Assembly (NCBI RefSeq): GCF_902497995.1
Contig: NZ_CABVII010000010.1
Coordinates: 124,001 to 188,000, forward strand
Length of the DNA: 64,000 bases
Direction: 5' to 3'
DNA from: Pseudomonas fluorescens
GTDB taxonomy: Bacteria > Pseudomonadota > Gammaproteobacteria > Pseudomonadales > Pseudomonadaceae
The position numbers and the translations under genes were made by a program. The notes beneath the pieces are model-generated. The model ran no database searches and was not told the origin of the DNA. It saw only the letters and a list, made by a program, of their open reading frames with translations. This document shows, one piece after another, positions 44,343-53,721 of the stretch (position 1 is the stretch's first letter; each line of letters starts with the position of its first letter).

Positions 44343-44873
44343 TCAGCCCTTCGGCTGATCCTTGCACACAAAGTGCTGATGCATTTCCGAGGTCAGGCTT
44401 TCGATTCGTTCGGTCAGGGCCTTGGTCATTTCGGTCAGCCGAGTATTCTGCTCCAGCAGTTCCAACAGTTGCGCGGTGTTCTGCGCTGCCTGTGCCTGAC
44501 GTTCGGCGTTGGCCACGGCCAGGGCTTCGCGGTGTTGCGCATCGGCGTCGGACTGGGCTTTGTCGCGGGCGGCCTGGCGGGTCTGGGCCAGCAGAATCAG
44601 CGGTGCGGCGTAAGCCGATTGCAGGCTGAACGCCAGATTGAGCAGGATGAACGGGTACAGGTCAAAGTGGGCCACGCCAAACAGATTGAGGCACACCCAC
44701 ACCACCACGATCAGCGTTTGTGCACCGAGAAAGGTCGGCGTGCCGAAGAATCGCGCAAAGGCCTCGGCGCGCAAGGCAAACTTGTCGGTGCCGAAGGTTG
44801 GCGCCAGGTGAGCGTGAGCCCGGTGGAAACGCAGGTGATCGACGGCAGTGGTGGTTTTGGTTTCGGTGGTCAT
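44343..44873 (-). CDS. DUF1003 membrane protein
   Basis: A 176-residue inner-membrane protein with two spans at about residues 47-90 (TLIVVVWVCLNLFGVAHFDLYPFILLNLAFSLQSAYAAPLILLAQTRQ) and a long C-terminal coiled coil (AQLLELLEQNTRLTEMTKALTERIESL). This is the DUF1003 layout. ATG 44873 is used; the open frame further upstream overlaps the TetR gene. Function unknown. The gene marks the return to ordinary sequence to the right of the decayed region. Confidence 0.85.
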   Translation of the reverse strand: MTTETKTTTAVDHLRFHRAHAHLAPTFGTDKFALRAEAFARFFGTPTFLGAQTLIVVVWVCLNLFGVAHFDLYPFILLNLAFSLQSAYAAPLILLAQTRQAARDKAQSDADAQHREALAVANAERQAQAAQNTAQLLELLEQNTRLTEMTKALTERIESLTSEMHQHFVCKDQPKG

Positions 44874-44938
44874 GGGGCTCTCTGCCTGGCGCTGGGACTG
44901 AGGCTCACTATAGCGCCGGGGCGCAACCACAGCTTGAT

Positions 44939-45547
44939 CTAGACCTGATGGCAGGCCAGAAACATATCCAGCGCCGACTCCACGACCGTGCTCTGCCGCT
45001 CGGCTGACAAGCTTGGCAATCCCATGGAAATCTGCGGCCAGAAGGCAAAGGATTTGAGCATCCCCTGAATCTGCTGCGCGGCAAATTCCGGCTCGACCGG
45101 TTTTAACCGGCCATCGGCCTGGGCGGCACGGATCCACAGGGTCAGGCTTTCTTCGCGTTCACCCATTCGCGCGACCATGTTCTGCGCACGCTCCGGAGAG
45201 TGGATGGTGGCGGCGATGGCGACCCGGGCCAGGTCAAGAAAATTGTCATCGCTCATCATCTGCAATTTTGCCATCAGCATCCGGCGCATCTGGTCGCGTA
45301 GGGGCAGGTCAGGGCGGTAGGACGTTTCCGGTTCTGCGGTCAGCCGCGCCCACAACTGATTGAGGATTTCGGCGAACAACTCTTCCTTGCTGGGGAAGTG
45401 GTTGTACACCGTGCGCTTCGACACCCCGGCGGTGGCGGCGATCTTGTCCATGCTGGTGATGTCGAAGCCGTTGGCACGGAATTCGGCAATCGCCGCCTGA
45501 ATGATGGCTGCACGTTTTCGATCGGTAAGGCGCTCTGGGGCGGTCAT
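44939..45547 (-). CDS. TetR-family regulator
   Basis: A 202-residue protein: helix-turn-helix at residues 28-52 (DITSMDKIAATAGVSKRTVYNHFPSKEELF) and a C-terminal ligand domain of the AefR-like type (FLDLARVAIAATIHSPERAQNM). Two copies of a TACACTG-N2-CAGTGTA palindrome lie 30 and 77 bp upstream of its start and point to autoregulation and control of the divergent hydrolase gene. Confidence 0.87.
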   Translation of the reverse strand: MTAPERLTDRKRAAIIQAAIAEFRANGFDITSMDKIAATAGVSKRTVYNHFPSKEELFAEILNQLWARLTAEPETSYRPDLPLRDQMRRMLMAKLQMMSDDNFLDLARVAIAATIHSPERAQNMVARMGEREESLTLWIRAAQADGRLKPVEPEFAAQQIQGMLKSFAFWPQISMGLPSLSAERQSTVVESALDMFLACHQV

Positions 45548-45577
45548 GGCAACGCTTCGTCAGGTAGAAGTAAAGAT

Positions 45578-45593
45578 TACACTGAGCAGTTTA
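45578..45593. promoter_or_regulatory. TetR operator copy 1
   Basis: TACACTG-AG-CAGTTTA, a palindrome with one mismatch, 30 bp upstream of the TetR start codon. Confidence 0.65.
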
Positions 45594-45624
45594 CTTATGA
45601 TCGGCATTGATGCAACCTAGAAAC

Positions 45625-45640
45625 TACACTGTGCAGTGTA
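45625..45640. promoter_or_regulatory. TetR operator copy 2
   Basis: TACACTG-TG-CAGTGTA, a perfect palindrome, 47 bp from copy 1. It lies 120 bp before the hydrolase start and may control that promoter. Confidence 0.7.
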
Positions 45641-45759
45641 ATGTTCTGTTAATCCTGTGCAGTAAAAATAGACTGTTCGGCTAATGCGTGCGTGCTTGGC
45701 CATTTATCGTTTCAAAGCAGAGAGCCGCGAAGCAGGCGGTTTTCCTGGAGTCCTCAGCC

Positions 45760-46812
45760 ATGGCCACTTCAATTCCCCCGGCGGACAACGCCTCCACACC
45801 TGAAGCGTCTCGACAGACTCAAGGGCAGTACCGAAACCATGCCCCGGTGCAGCGCGAAGGTTTTCGTAAAACCCTGCGCATCCTGTGGAACGTAATCTTC
45901 CATAAACCAAGCAACACCCGCCCGACGGCACCTGTTCCGGTACAAAACCTCACGCAAGCCGCATTGATTGCCGCGCCCAATCACAGCGTCTACCGCCTCG
46001 GTCATTCCACGGTACTGCTGAAGCTGCGCGACAAATTCTGGATCACCGACCCGGTCTTCGCCGAACGCGCCTCACCGGTGCAATGGGCCGGCCCCAAGCG
46101 TTTCCATCAGCCGCCGATCAGCCTGGAAGAATTGCCGCCGATTGAAGCGGTGATCCTGTCCCACGATCACTACGACCACCTCGATTATCAGGCGGTACTC
46201 AAACTGGCGGACAAGGCCAACTACTTCCTGACGCCCCTGGGCGTAGGCGACACCCTGATCAAGTGGGGCATCGACCCCGGCAAAGTGCGTCAACTGGATT
46301 GGTGGCAGGGCACCGAAGTCGATGGCCTGCAGTTCATCGCCACCCCTTCGCAGCATTTTTCCGGGCGCGGCCTGTTCGATGGCAACAGCACGCTGTGGGC
46401 TTCATGGGTGATGATCGACGGCGACACACGGATCTTCTTCAGCGGCGACAGCGGCTATTCCGACGGCTTCAAACGCATAGGCGAACAGTACGGGCCGTTC
46501 GACCTGACGCTGATGGAAACCGGCGCCTACAACGTCGAGTGGCCCCATGTGCACATGCAGCCGGAGCAGACCTTGCAAGCGCATATCGATCTGAAAGGGC
46601 GGTGGTTGCTGCCCATACACAACGGTACGTTCGATTTATCGATGCATGCCTGGTACGAACCGTTTGACCGGATCCTGGCGTTGGCCTGGGAGCGCAATGT
46701 TGCGATCACCACGCCGCAGATGGGCGAAGCCTTTAATGTGATGCATCCGCAGCGAGGCAGTGCCTGGTGGTATGAGGTCGAGCAGCAGGTGTACCAGCAG
46801 AGTGTCGGCTAA
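45760..46812 (+). CDS. metallo-beta-lactamase-fold hydrolase, NAPE-PLD-like
   Basis: A 350-residue zinc hydrolase related to N-acyl-phosphatidylethanolamine phospholipase D. It has the metal motif SHDHYDHLDY with His135, His137, Asp139 and His140, and later RIFFSGDSGYSDGFK and LLPIHNGTFDLSMHAW, which supply the remaining ligands. The ATG at 45760 follows GGAG. No signal peptide. The physiological substrate, possibly a phospholipid, is not known. Likely controlled by the divergent TetR protein. Confidence 0.85.
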   Translation: MATSIPPADNASTPEASRQTQGQYRNHAPVQREGFRKTLRILWNVIFHKPSNTRPTAPVPVQNLTQAALIAAPNHSVYRLGHSTVLLKLRDKFWITDPVFAERASPVQWAGPKRFHQPPISLEELPPIEAVILSHDHYDHLDYQAVLKLADKANYFLTPLGVGDTLIKWGIDPGKVRQLDWWQGTEVDGLQFIATPSQHFSGRGLFDGNSTLWASWVMIDGDTRIFFSGDSGYSDGFKRIGEQYGPFDLTLMETGAYNVEWPHVHMQPEQTLQAHIDLKGRWLLPIHNGTFDLSMHAWYEPFDRILALAWERNVAITTPQMGEAFNVMHPQRGSAWWYEVEQQVYQQSVG

Positions 46813-46948
46813 AGCGGCTACATGTAGGTGCGCGTATTCGTACAGGATCCAGCGATAAGTGATGACGGACATTTCCAGCGGCATCTGTAGGCTGGAAAAC
46901 GGGTGAGCTCATTCACTCGCTATCAGTCATCACAAGGATCTTTTTCAC

Positions 46949-48469
46949 ATGGATGTGACATTAAAAAACTGCATGACGCGACTGGCCCCGCTTGTCCTGC
47001 TGTCGATCGCGAGCGCAACCTTTGCGCAAACGCCGCCAGCCAAACCGGGGCTGGAATATTTAAGCGTCGATGAACTCGGCAAAAGAATGGAGCGCAATCA
47101 GCTGAGCGCGGTAGCACTGGTGCAGCACCTGCAACAGCGGATCGAGGCGCTGGATAAACAGGGGCCGGCGATTAACGCGATCATTGAGCTCAATCCGGAG
47201 GCATTGGCCATTGCCGAGTCACTGGATCAGGAACGACGAGGAGGGCACGTTCGAGGCCCGCTGCACGGCATTCCGGTATTGCTCAAAGACAACATCGATA
47301 CCTCCGACCCGATGCAGACCACTGCAGGGTCGTTGGCCATGGTCGGGCAACCTGCCGCGCAGGATGCCTTCATCGTGCAACGGCTCAGAGCAGCCGGGGC
47401 GGTCATCCTGGGCAAAACCAACCTCAGTGAATGGGCCAACTTTCGTGACCCTGCCATTCCCCCGGGTTGGAGCAGCCGCGGCGGACAAACCAAAAACCCA
47501 CACGTGTTGAGCGAGACGCCCTGCGGCTCCAGTTCCGGCTCCGGTGCCGCTGTTGCCGCTGGCTTTGCCCCCTTGGCCGTCGGCACGGAAACCTCCGGCT
47601 CGATCATCTGCCCGGCCGCCCTCAACGGCGTGGTGGGCCTCAAGCCTACCGTGGGCCTGCTCAGTCGCAGCGGCATCATTCCCGTGACGTACAAAACCGA
47701 CACCCCCGGGCCGATGACGCGCACCGTCCGCGAGGCTGCCCTGCTGTTGAATGCCATGACCGGCAGTGACAGTGCCGAACCAATCAAAAAACCACACTCC
47801 GTGCGGGGCGTGGACTACACACAATGGCTGCAACCGAACGCCCTGGCAGGGCGGCGCATCGGTTATCCAGTCAAGTTCGACACCAGCGTCGAGGCGAAAC
47901 AAAGCGACCCTCAGTTTTCCCTGGCGCTGGAAATCATGCAGGCCGCAGGCGCCACCTTGATCCCGGTGACGTTCAAGGATCCTGAATCGGAGCGGGTGGA
48001 AGAGGCGTTCTCGATGGGTATCAAACGCAACCTTCCCGACTATCTTGCGACGAGAACCGGTCTTGCCATCCAAAACCTGGAAGAACTGGTGCAATTCAAC
48101 GAGGACGCTCCCGGCGCTGAAGGTTATGGACAAGCCACATTGAACGCGGCCAGCACTGTTGATTTTGATGAGCGCAGGTACAACCAGTTATGGCAAAAAA
48201 TTCAAAGTGAAAATGCAGCTGCCATCGACACCCTGCTGGTTGCCCATCAACTGGACGCCTTGATGCTGGACGTCGGCTCACCCGGCTTGAACGTCGCCCC
48301 GCTGGCGGGATATCCCGGCATCATGGTGCCTTCCGGAATAGACGACGCCGGGGTGCCTACCTCGGTGTTCTTCTTCGGCACACGCTGGAGCGAGGCCAGG
48401 CTTCTGGCGCTGGCTTACGGTTATGAACAAGTGTCTCGTGCGTGGCGGGCACCGGCGTTTAATCCGTAG
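46949..48469 (+). CDS. secreted amidase-signature hydrolase
   Basis: Hydrolyses an amide with the Ser-cisSer-Lys triad. The 506-residue protein begins with a signal peptide (LAPLVLLSIASATFAQT) and has Lys113 in PVLLKDNID, Ser194 in CGSSSGSG and Ser218 in GTETSGSIICP, the full catalytic set. It should act in the periplasm. Genes of this kind exist in many pseudomonads without a known substrate. It is monocistronic. Confidence 0.88.
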   Translation: MDVTLKNCMTRLAPLVLLSIASATFAQTPPAKPGLEYLSVDELGKRMERNQLSAVALVQHLQQRIEALDKQGPAINAIIELNPEALAIAESLDQERRGGHVRGPLHGIPVLLKDNIDTSDPMQTTAGSLAMVGQPAAQDAFIVQRLRAAGAVILGKTNLSEWANFRDPAIPPGWSSRGGQTKNPHVLSETPCGSSSGSGAAVAAGFAPLAVGTETSGSIICPAALNGVVGLKPTVGLLSRSGIIPVTYKTDTPGPMTRTVREAALLLNAMTGSDSAEPIKKPHSVRGVDYTQWLQPNALAGRRIGYPVKFDTSVEAKQSDPQFSLALEIMQAAGATLIPVTFKDPESERVEEAFSMGIKRNLPDYLATRTGLAIQNLEELVQFNEDAPGAEGYGQATLNAASTVDFDERRYNQLWQKIQSENAAAIDTLLVAHQLDALMLDVGSPGLNVAPLAGYPGIMVPSGIDDAGVPTSVFFFGTRWSEARLLALAYGYEQVSRAWRAPAFNP

Positions 48470-48551
48470 GCACTGGCGGGTGCAGGTTAGGCGTTGGAAA
48501 AAGAGCGTGGGCAGGCTCCGACACGGAGGACATAGCGTCGGCCTAGACGAT

Positions 48552-48872
48552 TCAGGTAAAAACCACCTCGATTCGCCCCTCTTTTCTAGATCGGGGGGCC
48601 GATTTGACGACGATTTGCACGTCACGCCCGAGCAGCGAAAGGCATTCCATCATCTTGGCTTCGCTGATGCCGCGAAACTTCCCGCGCAACATCTCGGAAA
48701 GCTTGGGCTGTGACAGGCCCAGGATTTCCGATGCTTGAACCTGGGTCAAATGGCGAGCCTTGATGATCTCGCCAATTTTTGTGGCCAGTTGGGATTTGAC
48801 GCGCATTTCATTAGCGTCGGGTATCCCGAGGTCGGCATAGACGTTCCCGCTGCTTTCTTCGATTTCAATCAT
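48552..48872 (-). CDS. XRE-family HTH protein, HigA-like antitoxin without a toxin
   Basis: A 106-residue protein with a helix-turn-helix (HLTQVQASEILGLSQPKLSEMLRGKFRGISEAKMMECLSLLG) of the HigA2/phage type. ATG 48872 has AGGA 7 bases upstream and is preferred to ATG 48890. In related loci a RelE/HigB toxin precedes the gene, but the 200 bp upstream hold only a decayed REP and no toxin frame. It may be an orphan regulator. Confidence 0.78.
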   Translation of the reverse strand: MIEIEESSGNVYADLGIPDANEMRVKSQLATKIGEIIKARHLTQVQASEILGLSQPKLSEMLRGKFRGISEAKMMECLSLLGRDVQIVVKSAPRSRKEGRIEVVFT

Positions 48873-48903
48873 TTTCTGATCCTTTTGCATGATCCTGCGG
48901 TCC

Positions 48904-48930
48904 TTGTAGGAGCCAGGCTTGCCGGCGAAG
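48904..48930. repeat. decayed REP
   Basis: TTGTAGGAGCCAGGCTTGCC then GGCGAAGG, a single REP with substitutions. Confidence 0.6.
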
Positions 48931-49078
48931 GCGTCCTTGAGATCGCCTTCATCTGCAAGTCGGATCGCCGCACTGTGGCTCCCAAGGAAAACAGTACACC
49001 CACCTGGCCTCTACAGAATGCCTCCCTATATCGATGCGAAATATACCTAAATGGGGATAATCATCAATCCATGATTTC

Positions 49079-49396
49079 TCACTCAACCATCGCATAATCC
49101 GCCCGCCCCACCGGATTCGGCGTCGATCCTCTCACATTCATCCCTCTCCCCGGCGCAAACCCCGGGAAGAACACCAACCCCTCAGTTTCCAACCGATAAG
49201 CCAACGCCAGCCGGGTCACATCCAGCACATCACGCCCGGCTTCGAAACGTCGAATGGCGTCAACTGAAACACCAGCCTCCTCAGACAACTCTTCCACACT
49301 CCACCCCAGCATCGCCCGGGCCTGGGCGCAGTGTGTGGGCGTGAATTGGAAAAGGGCGATACGTTCCAGGGTGATTTTCATCGCATGAGAGGCCAT
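49079..49396 (-). CDS. XRE-family HTH protein
   Basis: A 105-residue protein with a clear helix-turn-helix (CAQARAMLGWSVEELSEEAGVSVDAIRRFEAGRDVLDVTRLALAYRLETEGLVFFPG) and a short C-terminal tail. The start is either 49396 or the Met five codons later. It looks like a stand-alone regulator. Target unknown. Confidence 0.75.
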   Translation of the reverse strand: MASHAMKITLERIALFQFTPTHCAQARAMLGWSVEELSEEAGVSVDAIRRFEAGRDVLDVTRLALAYRLETEGLVFFPGFAPGRGMNVRGSTPNPVGRADYAMVE

Positions 49397-49489
49397 GGTG
49401 TTCTCCGGGCTCGAGAGTGTCGGTTCAAAATATACTGTGTTTTTGTACAGTTGTTTTGCCCCCGGATCAAACTCATTTTTTGATGCATC

Positions 49490-49720
49490 CTATTTCACCC
49501 CCACCAGCCAGCCCGACGGTGGCGCTCCCAGCACCCGGCGAAACATCGTCGAAAACGCCGCCGTGTGCAGGCTGATCTGCAACTGATCGGCCCATTGTCG
49601 CGGTGCCTGATGAGCGTCGGGCCGCTGCACAAAGCCCTGGCACAACGCGAGCAGCCGCGCATCGACAGGCAGCGGAATGTGCAAGGGCAGGTGATTCCCC
49701 CGTGCAACCTCGCCATAATC
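49490..49720 (-). pseudogene. fragment of an AraC-family regulator
   Basis: The frame reads DYGEVARGNHLPLHIPLPVDARLLALCQGFVQ, then APRQWADQLQISLHTAAFSTMFRRVLG and stops. This is the linker and first helix-turn-helix of an AraC regulator (compare ...WAxxxGxSxRTLxRLFRRETG). The effector domain and second helix-turn-helix are missing and the frame is closed by stop codons on both sides. Confidence 0.6.
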
Positions 49721-49789
49721 CGTCCTCGTTCAACCTGCGCCGCATCCAATCTGCCCGGCGCTCTTTCCCATTACGTTAGGGATCAATCA

Positions 49790-50980
49790 ATGCTCAACGG
49801 ATTGTTGCGCCTGGCGCCAGTCGCCGCACTGTTACTCATGTTGTGTTCCACGGCTTATGCCGAGGCCGGCAGGCGAGTGCTCACCGGCACGCTAGGCAAG
49901 ATGCCGATCGTGCTGGAGCTGAACCCCCTCCAGGCTGACGAAGTGACCGGCCGCTACTTCTATGAGAAATACCATCGCGACCTGGAACTGAGCGGCTCGC
50001 GGCAAAAAAACACCCTGACCCTAACCGAAGGCAATAACCGCTACGGCGATGACAAACCCCTGCCAACCCTGAAGCTGCAAGAAACGGCCAGCGGCTGGCA
50101 AGGCGAATGGAAGAGCCCCAAGGGCAAAATCCTGCAAATTCAGCTGACCGAGGCCAGGCCCCCGGCACCGGCGGCGGACGCCTTGCCCTTCATCGCCGCG
50201 CTGTCGAGCAGCGACCCTTACGAATATCTGCGCCTGCAAGGCTTGAAACTCAAACCGGGCAAGAAAGAATCCTTCATGGGCTACGACCTGCAATGGTGGA
50301 CGGAGCCTGAGTCCAGTCTCTCCATGTTCAGCATCGAGTCCGGCTACCCGAAAGCCGACCAGCAGCGGATCAATCAGCAATTGTTGGAGCGACTCTGGAG
50401 CGAAGTCATCAGCTACCACGGCTGTCTGCTGCACGGGTCAGATGATGCCGAGTTCGACCAAGATGTCGGCCCCCAATTTCTATCGCCCGACGTGGTCAGC
50501 CTGAACATCTCCACCAGCTACAGCTGCGGCGGCGCTCACCCGGATTTTGGCAATTCGCCGATCAACCTCGACGTTCACACCGGTCATAGCCTGTCGTTGG
50601 AAGACGTGCTGTGGGTGGGCAAAGGCAAGCCACTGCTGCACGCCGATCGCGACGGCGCGGGCGATGCATCCTTGACCAAGGAAGAGGACAAAGCGCGATT
50701 CACTTATCAGCGCGAAGTGTTCGTACCCTGGCTGATCAAGCAATTCACCACACTGTATCCCGACGAGATGATGAAACCGGCGGACGAGAACAGCTGCGAC
50801 TACACCGACGAAAGCGTCTGGGGTTATTCCAACTGGCACTTCACCGCGAAAGGCCTGTACCTGGGACCGTACTTCGCTCGCGTGCAACGCAATTGCGATG
50901 ACCCGGGCTGGTCAGTGCTGCCGTACTCCGTGGTCAAGCAACATCCCGGCGCGGTCAAACTCCAGCTGCCTCAAGATTAA
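49790..50980 (+). CDS. periplasmic protein with a DUF3298-like C-terminal domain
   Basis: A 396-residue exported protein. Signal peptide MLNGLLRLAPVAALLLMLCSTAYAEA, then an N-terminal beta-rich part with GTLGKMPIVLELNPLQADEVTGRYFYEKY, and a C-terminal part with SLNISTSYSCGGAHPDFGNSPINLDVHTGHSLSLEDVL that resembles the DUF3298/RsiV-type domain. AGGGA precedes the ATG. The frame is open further upstream but that part overlaps the AraC fragment. Function unknown. Confidence 0.72.
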   Translation: MLNGLLRLAPVAALLLMLCSTAYAEAGRRVLTGTLGKMPIVLELNPLQADEVTGRYFYEKYHRDLELSGSRQKNTLTLTEGNNRYGDDKPLPTLKLQETASGWQGEWKSPKGKILQIQLTEARPPAPAADALPFIAALSSSDPYEYLRLQGLKLKPGKKESFMGYDLQWWTEPESSLSMFSIESGYPKADQQRINQQLLERLWSEVISYHGCLLHGSDDAEFDQDVGPQFLSPDVVSLNISTSYSCGGAHPDFGNSPINLDVHTGHSLSLEDVLWVGKGKPLLHADRDGAGDASLTKEEDKARFTYQREVFVPWLIKQFTTLYPDEMMKPADENSCDYTDESVWGYSNWHFTAKGLYLGPYFARVQRNCDDPGWSVLPYSVVKQHPGAVKLQLPQD

Positions 50981-50983
50981 TCC

Positions 50984-51973
50984 CTAGCCCGACGCCAACC
51001 CCGGCGCCTCACGAATAATGAAGTGGTCCAGGTTCTCGACATTGGCACTGAACACCCCGAACGTCTGCTCGGGGTTTTTCTTGCTCGGCACCTGCTTCAA
51101 CTCCGGCGTCACCCCATAAAAGAAGCAATACAGCTCGGCATCACCGTCGATGGCGTGCTTGATCTCCTCCAGAAACGCTTTGCGCTTGCGGTAGTTCTCG
51201 ATCAGCTTCTTGCTAAGGTAAACGTTGACCGAATAAGGCTTCTTCTTCGCCTCGTCCGCGTGCTTGAACCAGACCTTCTGTTCGAAATCGATGCGAAAAC
51301 TCTGGGTGTAATCCTTGATCTCCTTGATCTTGCCCCAGTAGATCAGCCCCTTGTTGTCCTGCAGGTACTCGATCTTCTTGAAGAACGATGCATAAGGCGC
51401 CGTGTGCTCGCCAATCTTCAGTGGCATGCGCTTGAGCAGCACCTTGTCCTCGAAGTTCGACACGAAACACTCCACCGGGTGGGCGAAGACACTGGTCTTG
51501 TCCGGCGCCGAATCCCGTGTCGGATGATCGACGTCACTGGCCGCTGAAGGAAGTTTGCGATCATCGCGCATGACATCCGCCACCACCGCCGGGCTGGACG
51601 GCTGGCGCACATACTCACGCCGAGTCAGCAACAACTCCGACGGGAAATGCTCCTCGCGACTGTCATCCGTTTCCGCGCCATCCACCTCCACGCCCGACGC
51701 AGGCGTCTTCAGACTGACATAAGGACAACCCTCGACATGCCGGGTGCCGGGAAGGTTCTTGAAGTGCGGCGTGCGCACGTAATTCACATTCCTGGCGTTG
51801 TACGTCCCCAACACATTCGCCGCTTCGAACGCCAAGCGGCAGGCGTCGTTGGGGCACTGGAAGTGCTCCTTGGCGGAATCGAACGCCATCGTCTCGTCGA
51901 AATTCAAATCGCGCACGTCATAGATCGACAGCTTGGCGTCGAGGCTGAGGCAGTAGGCGAGGTTGAATTTCAT
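50984..51973 (-). CDS. hypothetical protein with an N-terminal Cys/His zinc-binding-like segment, 329 residues
   Basis: No family recognised with certainty. The N-terminus has CPNDACRLAF followed 30 residues later by HFKNLPGTRHVEGCPYV, a Cys/His arrangement like the zinc segment of CoiA-type competence proteins, which is a weak resemblance. The middle (residues 100-170) is acidic and low in complexity; the C-terminal half is basic and mixed alpha/beta. ATG 51973 is chosen although no clear ribosome site is seen. It converges on the DUF3298-like gene. Confidence 0.55.
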   Translation of the reverse strand: MKFNLAYCLSLDAKLSIYDVRDLNFDETMAFDSAKEHFQCPNDACRLAFEAANVLGTYNARNVNYVRTPHFKNLPGTRHVEGCPYVSLKTPASGVEVDGAETDDSREEHFPSELLLTRREYVRQPSSPAVVADVMRDDRKLPSAASDVDHPTRDSAPDKTSVFAHPVECFVSNFEDKVLLKRMPLKIGEHTAPYASFFKKIEYLQDNKGLIYWGKIKEIKDYTQSFRIDFEQKVWFKHADEAKKKPYSVNVYLSKKLIENYRKRKAFLEEIKHAIDGDAELYCFFYGVTPELKQVPSKKNPEQTFGVFSANVENLDHFIIREAPGLASG

Positions 51974-52446
51974 GGTGGGCTCGGGTCCGTGAGAGGTGGA
52001 TAGAGTATTAATAGCGGGTGGCGAGTTGTGGCGCACGTGTTGAATCAATCGAAGGGTTGAAAAGCCAGTTTTGAAAAGGTCAGGTCTGCTACCCATGACT
52101 GAACGCATACAAGGGAAGTTGCACGAAGCAAAGCTCCAGATATTCCTATTTGCAGCTGGGGAGAAGGTGCCGCTCTCTTGTAACCCCATACCTACCGGCA
52201 TCGAAGCATTTTTTACCCCCACGATGCATCCGTTGTTCGTCGTTCTTGGCAATTGCTTACTTCCTGGTACGCCTTCTTTCAGTGACCACTGAAGGATGAT
52301 GAGACGGGGCGTGAGTCATATGACTGCTTTTTGAGCAATCGCGCTTATAAATAGTGGCTTTTCGCCCTGTTACGTATTGAAACCCTTTGCTACTTTGACG
52401 GTTGTAGGAATTTTCCTACGGCAATTGTCGATAAAGGGCCGCGCTC

Positions 52447-53544
52447 GTGGTGATCAAAGCAGTTTCGAAGGAACGAATAGACAAAGCGATGCTGGAGTTT
52501 GATCGTAGGTTTCGGAGTAGGCGTGAGTGGCAGGGCTGGGAAAAAAACCTAGCTCACCGTTATGCCGTTCACGCGGGCGGTGAACTGTATCCGGCGAAGA
52601 AAATTGTCTCTTTGGCAACCGGCATTGCCGTAAATGAATTCTCTGGTGGGCGCCCGACCAACAGTTTCCTAGAAAAGCGAGGCTTCACTATTGTGGAGTT
52701 GCCGCGTGGTGAAGGCGAGCCTGTGTTGCAGTTCACGCCGGGAGCTGTTTACGACCGAAAAACTGAGATCAACGGACCGTTCGGCGGAAGCCTGCAAAGC
52801 GGCATTGCAGCATCCGCTACCTACCCTGTGATTTTTTTGTTCACAGGCGATAGTGGTGAGCAATACGGATATGCTGACCGTTGGGAAGAGGGGGCGTACT
52901 TTTACACGGGTGAAGGACAACGCGGGCCGATGACTTTGATCCGCGGCAACCGAGCCATTGCCGAGCATGCCGAGGATGGCCGAGCGCTGCACTTGTTTAA
53001 GACCCTCGGCAAAGGTAATGGCAACGCTTACGTGGGCGAGTTTTCTTGCGCCGACATGTTTCAGCGAACCCAGCCGGATGTGAGCGGCCAGGCTCGGACG
53101 GCAATTGTTTTTCGATTAGTCCCTGTGGGCATTCCTAGTGGAATGATTGAGGCTGAAGAAGAGGATGAGGATAAGGCTGATCTTCCCGACTCTTTGGCTG
53201 CTGCGCGGTTGGCTGCGCTGGCTGCATGTAAGCCTGGCAGTGATGAGTTAGGGCAATCCGCTCCTCGTAAGATCTATCAGCGCAGCCGTCAGGTTGCGCA
53301 CTATGTGCTGATGCGTGCTCAGGGGGAATGCGAGAGCTGTGAGAGGCCGGCTCCTTTTATGAAGAAGGATGGCAGACCCTACCTAGAGCCGCATCACGTC
53401 AACCGGCTCTCAGATGGTGGGTTAGATCATCCACGCTACGTGGGGGCTGTATGCCCAAGTTGTCATCGGGAAATTCATTCTGGAGTGCACGGGGCGTTGG
53501 TGAATGAGAGGCTGAAGCAGCGGTTGGAAGTAATTGAAAGCTGA
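52447..53544 (+). CDS. McrA-like HNH endonuclease with SRA-type N-terminal domain
   Basis: Probable type IV restriction enzyme that cuts modified foreign DNA. Of 365 residues, the N-terminal part includes an ScoMcrA-like SRA reader domain (about residues 100-185, INGPFGGSLQSGI, FTGDSGEQYGYADRWEEGAYFYTGEG). The C-terminal HNH zinc-finger nuclease has Cys295/Cys298, His316-His317 (LEPHHVNRLSDGG), Cys336/Cys339 and His340/His344 (CPSCHREIHSG). Start is one of two adjacent GTG codons. It stands alone, as type IV enzymes do. Confidence 0.85.
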   Translation: MVIKAVSKERIDKAMLEFDRRFRSRREWQGWEKNLAHRYAVHAGGELYPAKKIVSLATGIAVNEFSGGRPTNSFLEKRGFTIVELPRGEGEPVLQFTPGAVYDRKTEINGPFGGSLQSGIAASATYPVIFLFTGDSGEQYGYADRWEEGAYFYTGEGQRGPMTLIRGNRAIAEHAEDGRALHLFKTLGKGNGNAYVGEFSCADMFQRTQPDVSGQARTAIVFRLVPVGIPSGMIEAEEEDEDKADLPDSLAAARLAALAACKPGSDELGQSAPRKIYQRSRQVAHYVLMRAQGECESCERPAPFMKKDGRPYLEPHHVNRLSDGGLDHPRYVGAVCPSCHREIHSGVHGALVNERLKQRLEVIES

Positions 53545-53721
53545 TTGAGCGATATGCCAAGGCAATTGGCCCTAAATCTCAAGAGCGCTCCAGTCGCTTT
53601 CTTTCTTCTTTACGCTCATAACATCGCCGAGGGTTGAAAACCCTCGGACGATACTGAGTGGCCTGTCTACGAAAATACTTACAGAGAACTGCGACGCTTC
53701 TTTCTGTCGATCCTAAAAGGT

